Below, in pieces: positions 36,800 to 44,878 of a DNA stretch of 61,908 nucleotides. The first letter of the stretch is position 1. Each line of letters starts with the position of its first letter. The notes beneath the pieces are model-generated. The model saw only the letters and a list, made by a program, of their open reading frames with translations. It had not been told where the DNA came from and did no database searches. The stretch is from an uncultured Planctomycetaceae bacterium (GTDB taxonomy: Bacteria; Planctomycetota; Planctomycetia; Pirellulales; UBA1268): positions 1 through 61,908 of the forward strand of contig CAJXFK010000005.1 in assembly GCA_913052575.1 (NCBI GenBank). Reading direction: 5' to 3'. Both the position numbers and the translations under genes were made by a program.

Positions 36800-38062
36800 A
36801 TGGATATTTACGTATTCGAAGATTCCGAAGTTCCCTCACTTGGGCCACTCGTTGCTGCACGGCCGGCATGTGATATCACAATTGGTACGAGTACCCTTTA
36901 CGAGATCCTTACTCAGCTTGGTGAGGTCAGACGGCTCTTGCGACCACATCTGCAGCAATACGTCGAAGACCTTGCGGGTACGCGGGCACCCTACTGGGGA
37001 TGCCACACAGATTCAAAGCACGCCTTTCAGAAAAATTCTGACCATGTGCTTGTTGTAAACGCTCGCCTCATACCAAACCGCTCAAGCCTTGTTGCACTCC
37101 AGAAATTGGTTGATGCAAACCGCCGTGGAAAAATCTCTGACGGCACGACAATAGTTGCTGCACTCCTTGATGAAAAAGAAAAAGAGAAATTCACGCAGAC
37201 ACACCTATCCAGCAATCAACTACCTGAAGAACTCCTTGATGAAACAGATACACCCTTCATTGATAATGAGTTACAACTCATTAAGTCTCCTGAGGACTTT
37301 CTAACCGCTCATGAAAAAACCATCGGGGACATGATCGAGCTTGCCATAGACTCTGGAAAATACATTGAATTACGCCCTGGTATTTTCCAGAACAGCAAAA
37401 TTGATTCGAGTAATGCAGCACGTATTGATGATTTCATATCTGTTCGGTCTGGACCAATTCTCATCGACGAAAATGTAACGGTGGGACCTTTCTGCTGTCT
37501 TGATGGGCCAATAAAAATTGGATCAGGAACGCAGATTTATCCACACTCCTGGCTAAGGCCAGCTACTACGATCGGTCAAGGATGTCGTATTGCCGGTGAA
37601 GTCCTGTCATCTGTGATTGAAAATTTTTCCAATAAGGCACATGCCGGATTTCTCGGCCACAGCCATCTCGGCAGTTGGGTTAATTTTGGTGCTGGAACGA
37701 CCACAAGTAATCTTAAAGTGAGCTACGGCCCGATCCGGATTCGTTTAAACACTAATGATATTATTCAGACTCAGCGGCAGTTTTTTGGAACGCTATGTGG
37801 TGATTTTACAAAGACTGCAATTCATACTTCTTTGCCCTGTGGCGCACTTATTGGCGCAGCTGCAACTCTCGGCGGCAATGTAACGAACTTCATTCGGCCT
37901 CTTTCTACGAAACTCGGAGACAGTCATCGAGAAACCACGGCCACTATTGAACAAGTTGTCACCACCCTTGATAGAATGATGAATCGCCGTGGCATTCAAC
38001 TTCATCAAGCAGACAGAAACCTCATTACTGCTCTTGCAACACTATCGAAACTGCCCTCGTAA
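36800..38062 (+). CDS. GlmU-like sugar nucleotidyltransferase/acetyltransferase
   Basis: 420 residues from the ATG at 36800; the frame runs back into the tRNA but this start begins the family's characteristic N-terminus (IYVFEDSEVPSLGPLVAARPACDITIG). That pattern (F-x-D, L-x-P-L, RP-x-x-D-I) is the alternative GlmU-type N-terminal domain seen in Bacteroidetes and planctomycetes. Residues about 215-400 form a left-handed beta helix (GPILIDENVTVGPFCCLDGP, GFLGHSHLGSWVNFGAGTTTSN) as in the GlmU acetyltransferase half. It probably makes UDP-GlcNAc or a related nucleotide sugar; the classical LxAGxGTR pyrophosphorylase motif is absent. Confidence 0.85.
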   Translation: MDIYVFEDSEVPSLGPLVAARPACDITIGTSTLYEILTQLGEVRRLLRPHLQQYVEDLAGTRAPYWGCHTDSKHAFQKNSDHVLVVNARLIPNRSSLVALQKLVDANRRGKISDGTTIVAALLDEKEKEKFTQTHLSSNQLPEELLDETDTPFIDNELQLIKSPEDFLTAHEKTIGDMIELAIDSGKYIELRPGIFQNSKIDSSNAARIDDFISVRSGPILIDENVTVGPFCCLDGPIKIGSGTQIYPHSWLRPATTIGQGCRIAGEVLSSVIENFSNKAHAGFLGHSHLGSWVNFGAGTTTSNLKVSYGPIRIRLNTNDIIQTQRQFFGTLCGDFTKTAIHTSLPCGALIGAAATLGGNVTNFIRPLSTKLGDSHRETTATIEQVVTTLDRMMNRRGIQLHQADRNLITALATLSKLPS

Positions 38063-38244
38063 TCAGTAGCCGACGTGCGTCGGGAAGGGTCCTAGAAGGT
38101 CCGTTTATTTGAAAACATGTGAATTTAAAATTCTCTGTTAGGTTAATACCCTCGCCTACGGTTTTTACAGTATCTATAATCATATTCACGCTATTCCCAT
38201 ATTCTCGATATTTCAATTTCCTTCCATTGCCGAAAGGGATCGTT

Positions 38245-39123
38245 GTGACACCGCAAGAACGTTACGGAAAAGATTCATTCGAACTTTCTTTTGAATTATT
38301 TCCTCCCAAAACTGCTGAATCAGAGGCTATGCTCTGGCAGACTGTTGATGAATTAATGGGGTTTGAACCCACACTTATTACATGCACCTACGGGGCGGGA
38401 GGCTCGACTCAGACCAAGACTCTTGAGGTCTTGAACGGTGTTCACGTAAGACATCCATCTGTCGCGATTGCCAGCCATCTCACCTGTGTTGGCAGCACCA
38501 CTGACCAATTGAGAGAATACCTCCGGAAAGCCGAAAAAACCGGTGTTACCGCAATCGTCGCACTGCGTGGAGATCCACCGCAGGGAGAAACTGCGTTTAC
38601 TCCAGTTGCCAACGGACTTCATTATGCTGTTGAGTTAGTAAATCTGATCAAGCAAGAGTTCCCTCAACTAAGAATTCTTGTCGCTGGCTATCCAGAAACA
38701 CACCAGGAAGCAGTCAGCACTGATGCTGACCTTCAATTTCTCAAGCAGAAATGTGATGCGGGTAGCGATACGGTCGTCACACAACTTTTTTATGACAATG
38801 CTGACTTTTTTCGGTTCCGGGAACGTTGTTTAGCAATTGGCATCACACAGTCAATTATCCCAGGACTCATGCCGGTAACGAATTTTAAGCAGATTCAGCG
38901 AATCGCAAACCTTTGCAAGGCTCGGCTGCCGAGTTATTTCACGAATGCTCTTGAAAAGGCTGGAGACGATGCAGATGCACAGTTTGAAGTAGGTGTTGAG
39001 TATGCAGCAAAACAGGCTGAAGAACTGATATCACAGGGAGTTCCTGGCATGCATTTATATGTCTTGAACAAGTCACCTGCCACGATACGTGTTCTTGAGC
39101 AGGTTGGCATGACAAGGCCATAA
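38245..39123 (+). CDS. metF: Methylenetetrahydrofolate reductase
   Basis: 292 residues from the GTG at 38245, seven bases after AAAGGG; the open frame from 38119 adds a hydrophobic stretch foreign to the family. MetF motifs: SFELFPPKT near the N-terminus, TCTYGAGGSTQ (FAD/folate site), ALRGDPP and TQLFYDNADFF. The FAD-containing TIM barrel reduces 5,10-methylene-THF to 5-methyl-THF for methionine synthesis. It ends nine bases before the convergent response-regulator stop. Confidence 0.95.
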   Translation: MTPQERYGKDSFELSFELFPPKTAESEAMLWQTVDELMGFEPTLITCTYGAGGSTQTKTLEVLNGVHVRHPSVAIASHLTCVGSTTDQLREYLRKAEKTGVTAIVALRGDPPQGETAFTPVANGLHYAVELVNLIKQEFPQLRILVAGYPETHQEAVSTDADLQFLKQKCDAGSDTVVTQLFYDNADFFRFRERCLAIGITQSIIPGLMPVTNFKQIQRIANLCKARLPSYFTNALEKAGDDADAQFEVGVEYAAKQAEELISQGVPGMHLYVLNKSPATIRVLEQVGMTRP

Positions 39124-39132
39124 GAACTTCGT

Positions 39133-39606
39133 CTACCGTGGTGGTAGATCGTTATCCATGCTGCTGATGTAACTTCGCAACCGCTGAAGTTCATCACTCA
39201 CATGACGCAACTTCAACATGTTTTCGACCCGCTTCACTAACTCTATTTTATTCACTGGCTTTGAAAGAAAGTCATCGGTTCCTGACTCTACGGCACGTTC
39301 TATGTCGCCTAATTCTCCAAGTGCAGTGACCATTAGGACCATAATCTGCCGTGTTGCTGGATTGGACTTGAGCTGTTGACAGACTTCAAACCCCGATAGT
39401 TTTGGCATCATAATATCAAGAAGAAGGATGTCTGGATTAAAAGATGCCACTTTTTCCAAAGTGTCGTGACCATCAACAGCAGTCGCAATCACACAATCAA
39501 TATCAGCCAGATATACTTCAAGCAGTTCTCGGTTCGGTTCATTATCATCGGCAATCAGAATTCGGCTGGTTTCAGTCATAGATGAATCGGTATTATCTTT
39601 TTTCAT
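39133..39606 (-). CDS. Single-domain response regulator (CheY-like)
   Basis: 157 residues with one receiver domain and no output domain. The acidic pocket is ADDNEPN, the phospho-acceptor Asp sits in ILLLDIMMPKLSG, the switch Thr is in MVTALGE and the Lys is in FLSKPVNK. The C-terminal 25 residues are a charged helix (KLRHVSDELQRLRSYI). An internal ATG at codon 10 is an alternative start. No histidine kinase is adjacent, so it probably joins a phosphorelay encoded elsewhere. Confidence 0.92.
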   Translation of the reverse strand: MKKDNTDSSMTETSRILIADDNEPNRELLEVYLADIDCVIATAVDGHDTLEKVASFNPDILLLDIMMPKLSGFEVCQQLKSNPATRQIMVLMVTALGELGDIERAVESGTDDFLSKPVNKIELVKRVENMLKLRHVSDELQRLRSYISSMDNDLPPR

Positions 39607-39655
39607 AAAGTTGAACTCGTCGTCAGAAGCCTTGCTGTCATTAGACTATAGAGCA

Positions 39656-40195
39656 TTAGGGCAGCTGGAAAATTGATTGGCTTTTTACAATTGCAAATTC
39701 TTCTGGGAAAGTATGAAAGGCTTGAAGCAACAGACTTTTTGTACGTGTTTCAACATTCACCCAACTTATAGCCCCAACTGAGAGACGCCCATGCGTTGCA
39801 AACCGGTGAAACAAACCTTGAGAGATGCTATCGGCTGTTAATTCCTGCTGGAATGTCCAAAACACATCTGGCCGCACTCGCTCTAACTGAAAACTTGTTT
39901 CATAACAGACGCCGTTAGCACACTCCAGAGAGTCTGTGCGTTCTCCCTGAATGGGGTATGAGAGCAATCGCCTTTTCTTTGGAAGAGGCTGTTGAGCTGA
40001 GGTCGCAACCTCAACTAACGTGAGGTTTCCGCTGGTCCAAGAGACCGTATGTCCACTTCCCGTTATAGCAATCTCCGCTCGAAAATCACCTCGTTCAACA
40101 CGCCGCACTGCATGTCGTTGGAAGAGCTCTGGGTGCAGAGAACGGCCGTAAAGCTGAAACACCAAGTCAGTCACACTGGGACGGGCTGAAATCAC
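39656..40195 (-). CDS. DUF2617-like protein
   Basis: About 179 residues from a GTG at 40195, placed nine bases after GGAGG; an upstream ATG at 40249 has no such site. No signal or membrane helix. The features SVTDLVFQLYGRSLHPELF, GHTVSWTSGNLTLVEV, SLECANGVCYETSFQLERV and EEFAIVKSQSIFQLP recall DUF2617 proteins as I know them from planctomycetes; function unknown. It lies 49 bases upstream of the response regulator on the same strand and may share its transcript. Confidence 0.7.
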   Translation of the reverse strand: MISARPSVTDLVFQLYGRSLHPELFQRHAVRRVERGDFRAEIAITGSGHTVSWTSGNLTLVEVATSAQQPLPKKRRLLSYPIQGERTDSLECANGVCYETSFQLERVRPDVFWTFQQELTADSISQGLFHRFATHGRLSVGAISWVNVETRTKSLLLQAFHTFPEEFAIVKSQSIFQLP

Positions 40196-40828
40196 CGTTA
40201 CATACCTCCACGGACCATTTGTCAGCAATCGTTTGGAAACGTGTACCATCGGAAAAAAGAAGTATATCGGCTCCTTTCGGCTACTCCTACTGATCGGCAG
40301 AAAAGAGGGGAAGGGTTTCCTACAAAAAACCTTCCGTTAGTCACTAAGTCAGCCTTATTTGTCCCAAAAACCACACACAATCGACAAGAAAGCCCTGTAA
40401 ATAAACTCTTTTCAGTGCGTGTCACCAAACATTGCCGGGGGGCGAGTGCTTTGACATCCGTCACACAAAATCCAGAACGTTTTGTTTTGAAGGGTTTTTC
40501 TAGGCACTGCCGACATCCTCCAACTGCTTTGAGATTTTTTTGTGCTGTCAATATTTTTCGTGATGAATATTTATGAACTTTTTTCTTTCATCAGTGATAA
40601 CTTGCGTATAACCGAGACACTGCTTGACAGGATTCTTCAGCAACACAGAATGCACATCTGATGAAACATTGTGATTGCTTAACACGCTTCATAATTCATT
40701 TTGATTTCAAGAAATTTAATTTTTAGCTATTTGAAATTTTTTTATTTGAGATAGCATTTCGACCACTAATTTATTCATCAAATCGGGGGAGAGATTTTAA
40801 CGAGCTGGTCACATTATTTTTTCATTCA
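40196..40828. other. Long intergenic region, no gene seen
   Basis: More than 600 bases. Open frames of about 110 codons exist on both strands at 40222-40576 and mirror each other, with no ribosome-binding site or recognisable product. The section from about 40560 is strongly AT-rich. Its right edge leads into a promoter and candidate RNA gene at 40829-41015. It may hold regulatory sites for the genes on either side. Confidence 0.5.
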
Positions 40829-40856
40829 TTGACTAAACTCGTTCATGAAATACAAC
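40829..40856 (+). promoter_or_regulatory. Sigma-70-type promoter of the candidate RNA
   Basis: TTGACT (40829-40834) and TACAAC (40851-40856) are separated by 16 bases, in an AT-rich tract. Transcription would start near 40863, just before the G-rich hairpin of the candidate small RNA. Confidence 0.5.
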
Positions 40857-40862
40857 TTCGAG

Positions 40863-41015
40863 GAATCCAAGGGGGGCGGCGACGTGAGGGATCGACAGTC
40901 GACGGGTTCACCTGTGGCTTGGATGTCCCCCCCGTCTTCGAGGTCTGTTTTATAATTTCTTTGAGCGTTTCAGATGTGCACGTTCTGCGTTGACCCGCAG
41001 AAGAATTTTTCTTTA
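40863..41015 (+). ncRNA. Candidate structured small RNA upstream of folK
   Basis: About 150 nt framed by a promoter (40829-40856) and a Rho-independent terminator (40983-41013), with no plausible coding frame. Six G (40871-40876) can pair with the C-run at 40927-40933; alternatively GACGGG (40901-40906) pairs with CCCGTC (40931-40936), so two exclusive structures are possible. CTTCGAGG occurs twice, at about 40856 and 40936, as a direct repeat. It does not match 6S, SRP, RNase P or tmRNA cores as I know them. It could be a trans-acting sRNA or, less likely, a leader attenuator for folK, which begins 124 bases later. Confidence 0.5.
40983..41013 (+). terminator. Rho-independent terminator of the candidate RNA
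   Basis: TTCTGCG (40983-40989) and CGCAGAA (40996-41002) form a perfect 7-bp stem with a 6-nt loop, followed by GAATTTTTCTTT. It would end the transcript started near 40863 and separates it from folK. Confidence 0.65.
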
Positions 41016-41138
41016 TATTGAACCTGGAACGGTTTCTCAGAAAATCAAAGACTAAATGAGCATCGGGGGGTTTCTTACTAACTAGGCGTGTTTTTTAGTC
41101 AACTTTCTGCGACGCACATAACGATGTGAGGATACGTA

Positions 41139-42287
41139 ATGGTCCTTGAATCTAATCGTTCTCGAAAGACTGCACGATGCCTCATCGGTTGTGGTGCAAA
41201 TATTGGAGCCCGAAGACAGCAACTCGACCAAGCGATCGATATGCTTCGGTTTATGCCAGGCGTCCAGATATTACGTGTAAGTCAGTTTCTGGAGACAAGG
41301 CCTGTGGGTGGTCCACCTGGGCAACCGCCTTACCTGAACGCTGCCTGCCTCATTGAGACGACCTTCGAGCCCATCGAAGTCCTTGACATGCTCTTAGCTG
41401 TTGAAAACGCCCTACAGCGGTCTCGGGAAACACGATGGGGCCCCAGAACAATTGACCTTGATTTACTCCTCTACGAAGATTGTGTTCTGGCTACAGATCG
41501 TCTTCAAGTTCCACATCCACGCATGAGCACACGGCGGTTTGTCCTTGAGCCAGCAGCCGAAATTGCCTCGGGCTTACTACATCCATTAGCACAGTGCACT
41601 ATTGGCGAACTCCTTGAAAATATTCTTGAGCCTCATCTTCATATCGCCGTTGTGGGGATCCCAGGAAGTGGTGCACCTGAAATTGCAGATGCCATAGCAG
41701 ATGTCACACTTTCAAGATTAATACACTCGCCTGCTCCTCTACCTTTAAATGGCAGTGATTTCTTATGTGACAACAAAATATCACCACGAGGATCACCTAC
41801 GGAGCAGTTGCTTCACGTAACACAAGAGTATGCAACCCCGCTACTAGAATCACAGTGGCCCAATGATCCACATGGGACCGTTACCGATTATTGGATTGAA
41901 GCCATCCGGGTAGCAGCCGAACTGAATACTGAAATTAAAGCTAGTGGAGAATTTAAAGAAGCATTCGCATCAATTATTCAAAAAACAGTTCCACCGCATG
42001 TTGTACTCCTTCTCAATGTAAATCGTCAGACACTTTCAGAAAGAGTTGCTTATCGGTCTCATGCAGCCCAGCAGAGTGATATTTTTTCTGATTTAGTTGC
42101 AGTACAAGCAATGACTACGACTGACCAGAGCATTACGACATTACTCACTCTCCAAGAGCATCTTGCGGAGCGTCTACTCAAGACGCAAGATAATCGCTCT
42201 CGCCCAAAAGCAATTATTGAAATAAAATCCGATGATCTCGGAAAGGCTGCTCTTGATGCCGTTGCTGCCATTGAGGGCATCTCCTAA
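41139..42287 (+). CDS. folK: FolK (HPPK) fused to a deoxynucleoside kinase-like domain
   Basis: 382 residues. Residues about 10-165 are 2-amino-4-hydroxy-6-hydroxymethyldihydropteridine pyrophosphokinase: GCGANIGAR, LETRPVGGPPGQPPYLNAA and the signature RWGPRTIDLDLLLYED. It transfers pyrophosphate from ATP in folate synthesis. Residues about 167-382 look like a deoxynucleoside kinase fold (IAVVGIPGSG at the start, PPHVVLLLNVNRQTLSERV later), but the P-loop reads GIPGSGAPE, lacking the GKT/GKS lysine, so kinase activity is doubtful. It ends two bases before panC and heads a folK-panC-lgt operon. Confidence 0.92.
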   Translation: MVLESNRSRKTARCLIGCGANIGARRQQLDQAIDMLRFMPGVQILRVSQFLETRPVGGPPGQPPYLNAACLIETTFEPIEVLDMLLAVENALQRSRETRWGPRTIDLDLLLYEDCVLATDRLQVPHPRMSTRRFVLEPAAEIASGLLHPLAQCTIGELLENILEPHLHIAVVGIPGSGAPEIADAIADVTLSRLIHSPAPLPLNGSDFLCDNKISPRGSPTEQLLHVTQEYATPLLESQWPNDPHGTVTDYWIEAIRVAAELNTEIKASGEFKEAFASIIQKTVPPHVVLLLNVNRQTLSERVAYRSHAAQQSDIFSDLVAVQAMTTTDQSITTLLTLQEHLAERLLKTQDNRSRPKAIIEIKSDDLGKAALDAVAAIEGIS

Positions 42288-42289
42288 TC

Positions 42290-43162
42290 ATGCCTACGCC
42301 ACGTATTGTTCGGAAGCGCGCTGAGATGCGGGACCTGATAGTTACGAATCGGGCATTGGGAAGACGTATTGGTTTCATTCCTACAATGGGCAGCCTCCAT
42401 CTGGGTCACACATCTTTAATTGATCGCGCAGCCTCTGAGTGTGACGATGTTGTCACGTCAATTTTTGTAAATCCAATTCAATTCGGACCCAATGAAGATT
42501 ATGAAAAATACCCAAGAGACCTGCATGCTGATGTACATCTATTATCCCAGCATGGCGTCCGCTGGGTTTTTGCCCCTGATGTTCAAGAAATGTTTCCGCC
42601 TGGTGATTCAACTCGTGTTGAGGTATCCGGGCCAGCTAAACCGTACGAAGGCACATTAAGGCCAAGTCATTTCTCGGGCGTCGCGACCATCGTCTTGCGA
42701 CTGCTCCAAAGTGCACCCGCCCACAACATTTATTTCGGCGCTAAAGATTGGCAGCAAATTCTTGTGATTCGCCAGATGGTACGAGACCTGGGGATCGACA
42801 TTGAAGTGGTCACATGCCCGACAGTTCGTGACCAGGACGGCCTTGCAATGAGTTCTCGGAATGCTTACTTGAGTGCAACCGAACGAAAACGGGCTCTTGT
42901 TATCTATTCGTCATTGCGGCAGGCGGAAAAACTCTGGTGCAGCGGCGTTGCAATCAATCGAATCGAACAAGAACTCAAAAAAATGCTTTCTGCACAAGAG
43001 ATTCAGATCGAGTACGCTGATATTGTCGATGCCAAATCCCTACTAAAAATGCATAAAAATAACCCGAACGCATCAGTAATTATTCTTATTGCCTGTCGAG
43101 TGGGTTCAACACGATTGATTGACAACCTTCTCCTGCCATCTCAGACTTTATCTTCGTGCTAA
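42290..43162 (+). CDS. panC: Pantothenate synthetase
   Basis: 290 residues, the usual length. The nucleotidyltransferase signatures are FIPTMGSLHLGHTSLI (HIGH-like) and TVRDQDGLAMSSRN (KMSKS-like region), with FVNPIQFGPNEDYEKYPRD as pantoate site. It ligates pantoate and beta-alanine with ATP for coenzyme A synthesis. It follows folK by two bases; the 3' end overlaps the GTG of lgt by seven bases. Confidence 0.96.
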   Translation: MPTPRIVRKRAEMRDLIVTNRALGRRIGFIPTMGSLHLGHTSLIDRAASECDDVVTSIFVNPIQFGPNEDYEKYPRDLHADVHLLSQHGVRWVFAPDVQEMFPPGDSTRVEVSGPAKPYEGTLRPSHFSGVATIVLRLLQSAPAHNIYFGAKDWQQILVIRQMVRDLGIDIEVVTCPTVRDQDGLAMSSRNAYLSATERKRALVIYSSLRQAEKLWCSGVAINRIEQELKKMLSAQEIQIEYADIVDAKSLLKMHKNNPNASVIILIACRVGSTRLIDNLLLPSQTLSSC

Positions 43163-44238
43163 CTACTCTTTTTCACATACCTTCAGAAATCTCACTCGGC
43201 TCAATATCTTTGCCGCTCTTTGGACTGGGTGTTCTCTTTTTCCTGTTGCTGGTTCTTGGTGCCGCAGCAGTAGCATTCACTGGATACCAAAGAGGATATC
43301 GGGAAGCTATCGGATCTCTTCTGCTTCCACTGGTAATGTGCGGCATTGTTATTGTGTGGGGGCTACCCGCACTTAACGATGGTCAAGGGATTCCTGTACG
43401 AGGTTATGGAACAATGCTCGTTGCAGCCGCTGCCGCTGGTACCTGGCTTTCAGTTATTCGTGGACGAAAAATTGGCATTGATGCAGATACAATTATTGCC
43501 CTCGGGCTAGAAGTTTTTCTCGCCGGAATAGCAGGCGCACGAATATTTTTTGTTCTTGAATATCATGAACAGTTTTTTTCGGATGATAAGAGCTTGCTGC
43601 AATCCATTCTCGCAATCATTAATATCCCAGCAGGTGGGCTCGTCGTTTTTGGAGCTATACCAACAGCATCCATTGCTGCTTGGATGTTTTCTAGACGACG
43701 AAAGATTTCTATTACTCAACTTGCTGACTGTGTGGCTCCGGGCCTCTTAGTAGGACTCTCACTTGGACGAATCGGCTGTTTCTTAAACGGATGCTGTTAC
43801 GGTGGTCTTTGTGAATTGCCATGGGCTATGGAGTTCCCCGCGGGCAGTCCACCATGGTTTGATCAAGTCAGTCGAGGACTCATATCAGGACCAAGTGTTG
43901 ATGGCAGCACTGTACGAACGCTTCCAATTCACCCAGCGCAACTCTACGCATCACTGGATGCTGCTCTCTTAGCTTTATTAACTATTGCTTTTACACCTTT
44001 TGCTCGCCGGGACGGTGAAGTCTTTGCTGTAATCATTACACTCCATCCAATCTCACGAATTTTGCTCGAAGAGATTCGAGTTGATGAACCACCTGCTTTA
44101 GGAACACCGCTTTCAATTTCTCAACTAATGTCTGTTGGGATTCTGGCGTGCGCAATGGTGTTCTGGTGGTGGCTCATGAAACAACCGTTGCAGACACGGC
44201 AACAGCAAACACTTCAGATGGACACGAAGGCACATTAA
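43156..44238 (+). CDS. lgt: Prolipoprotein diacylglyceryl transferase
   Basis: 360 residues with about seven membrane helices, starting at a GTG inside the end of panC. The Lgt signature region is LGRIGCFLNGCCYGGLCELPWAMEF, and an early YGTMLVAAAAAGTW helix corresponds to the conserved N-terminal part. HPAQLYASLDAALLALL carries the conserved HPTQLYE-like segment with Ser in place of Glu. The enzyme attaches diacylglycerol to the lipobox Cys of prelipoproteins in the cytoplasmic membrane, so it would process lipoproteins such as those at 4420 and 14542. Confidence 0.9.
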   Translation: MLTTLFHIPSEISLGSISLPLFGLGVLFFLLLVLGAAAVAFTGYQRGYREAIGSLLLPLVMCGIVIVWGLPALNDGQGIPVRGYGTMLVAAAAAGTWLSVIRGRKIGIDADTIIALGLEVFLAGIAGARIFFVLEYHEQFFSDDKSLLQSILAIINIPAGGLVVFGAIPTASIAAWMFSRRRKISITQLADCVAPGLLVGLSLGRIGCFLNGCCYGGLCELPWAMEFPAGSPPWFDQVSRGLISGPSVDGSTVRTLPIHPAQLYASLDAALLALLTIAFTPFARRDGEVFAVIITLHPISRILLEEIRVDEPPALGTPLSISQLMSVGILACAMVFWWWLMKQPLQTRQQQTLQMDTKAH

Positions 44239-44239
44239 C

Positions 44240-44515
44240 GTGACATTTCAGAAAACAGAAAATCCTGCCAACAACCTTCCTGTTGTGAAACTCCGATGTC
44301 GAAAAGACGGTCCGCTCGTTATTGAATTGCCGTACGACATAGATGGCGGGCTCTTGGCAACGATACAGGTTACAGATCATCATCGAGAGGCATTTACGGT
44401 GCCCACCCAAAAATTGGCTGTCGCGTTATGCCGATGCGGAAAATCCTCAAATCGCCCATTTTGTGACGGAAGCCACAAAATCAGCGGATTTCAGGCACAC
44501 GAAACAGCTTCCTGA
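44240..44515 (+). CDS. CDGSH iron-sulfur domain protein
   Basis: 91 residues. The C-terminal half has the motif LCRCGKSSNRPFCDGSH, i.e. C-x-C-x(2)-S-x(3)-P-x-C-D-G-S-H, whose three Cys and one His bind a [2Fe-2S] cluster. Small bacterial members of this family are thought to act in redox or iron homeostasis; the partner is unknown. It starts one base after lgt, suggesting it is the last gene of the folK-panC-lgt operon. Confidence 0.9.
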   Translation: MTFQKTENPANNLPVVKLRCRKDGPLVIELPYDIDGGLLATIQVTDHHREAFTVPTQKLAVALCRCGKSSNRPFCDGSHKISGFQAHETAS

Positions 44516-44878
44516 TTCAGGCCGCTTGAAAAACAGCCCCAATCAGTGGCAACTCTACCGAAAACCACACGTTAGGGGGGCATTATAACGGCTCTGCCGA
44601 GTAACAAGAGTCTTCGGGACAGGAAAACCTTGCTAAGAAGATGGTTCAGCACGGATCAGGCAGGAAAAAAGCAAGCCATTTATGCAGGAAAGATATAGAC
44701 TCTGATAGAGAACATGGTTAGCTTTCCGTGTGTCTTTCAGTTCCCGACCATTACCTACACGTTCTTGTTGATTGCAGTATTGCCTGTTCGATTACCAACA
44801 AAGCTTTATACGTTCGTTGATTGTTGAACGCTACAAATCACCACTATTATCCCTTAACTAGGTTCCACCAGAGCCCTT
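44516..44878. other. Intergenic region, no gene seen
   Basis: About 360 bases between the CDGSH gene and the MMPL transporter. It contains a run of six G (about 44575) and several short AT-rich blocks but no convincing open frame, hairpin terminator or RNA gene. It should hold the promoter of the transporter gene. Confidence 0.5.

Noticed and set aside
38119-38244. Membrane-anchored N-terminus for MetF from the upstream GTG
   Set aside because: The hydrophobic stretch is foreign to the family, and the GTG at 38245 has a proper ribosome-binding site.
40222-40576. Overlapping frames of about 110 codons on both strands upstream of the DUF2617-like gene
   Set aside because: No ribosome-binding site, no recognisable motifs, and each is the shadow of the other.
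40861-41130. tmRNA (ssrA), suggested by GGGGGGCGGCGACG... and TCGACGGG near 40900
   Set aside because: No tRNA-like 3' half (T arm and acceptor pairing with the G-run) and no tag-coding frame was found before the terminator at 40983-41013; the resemblance is limited to one short motif.
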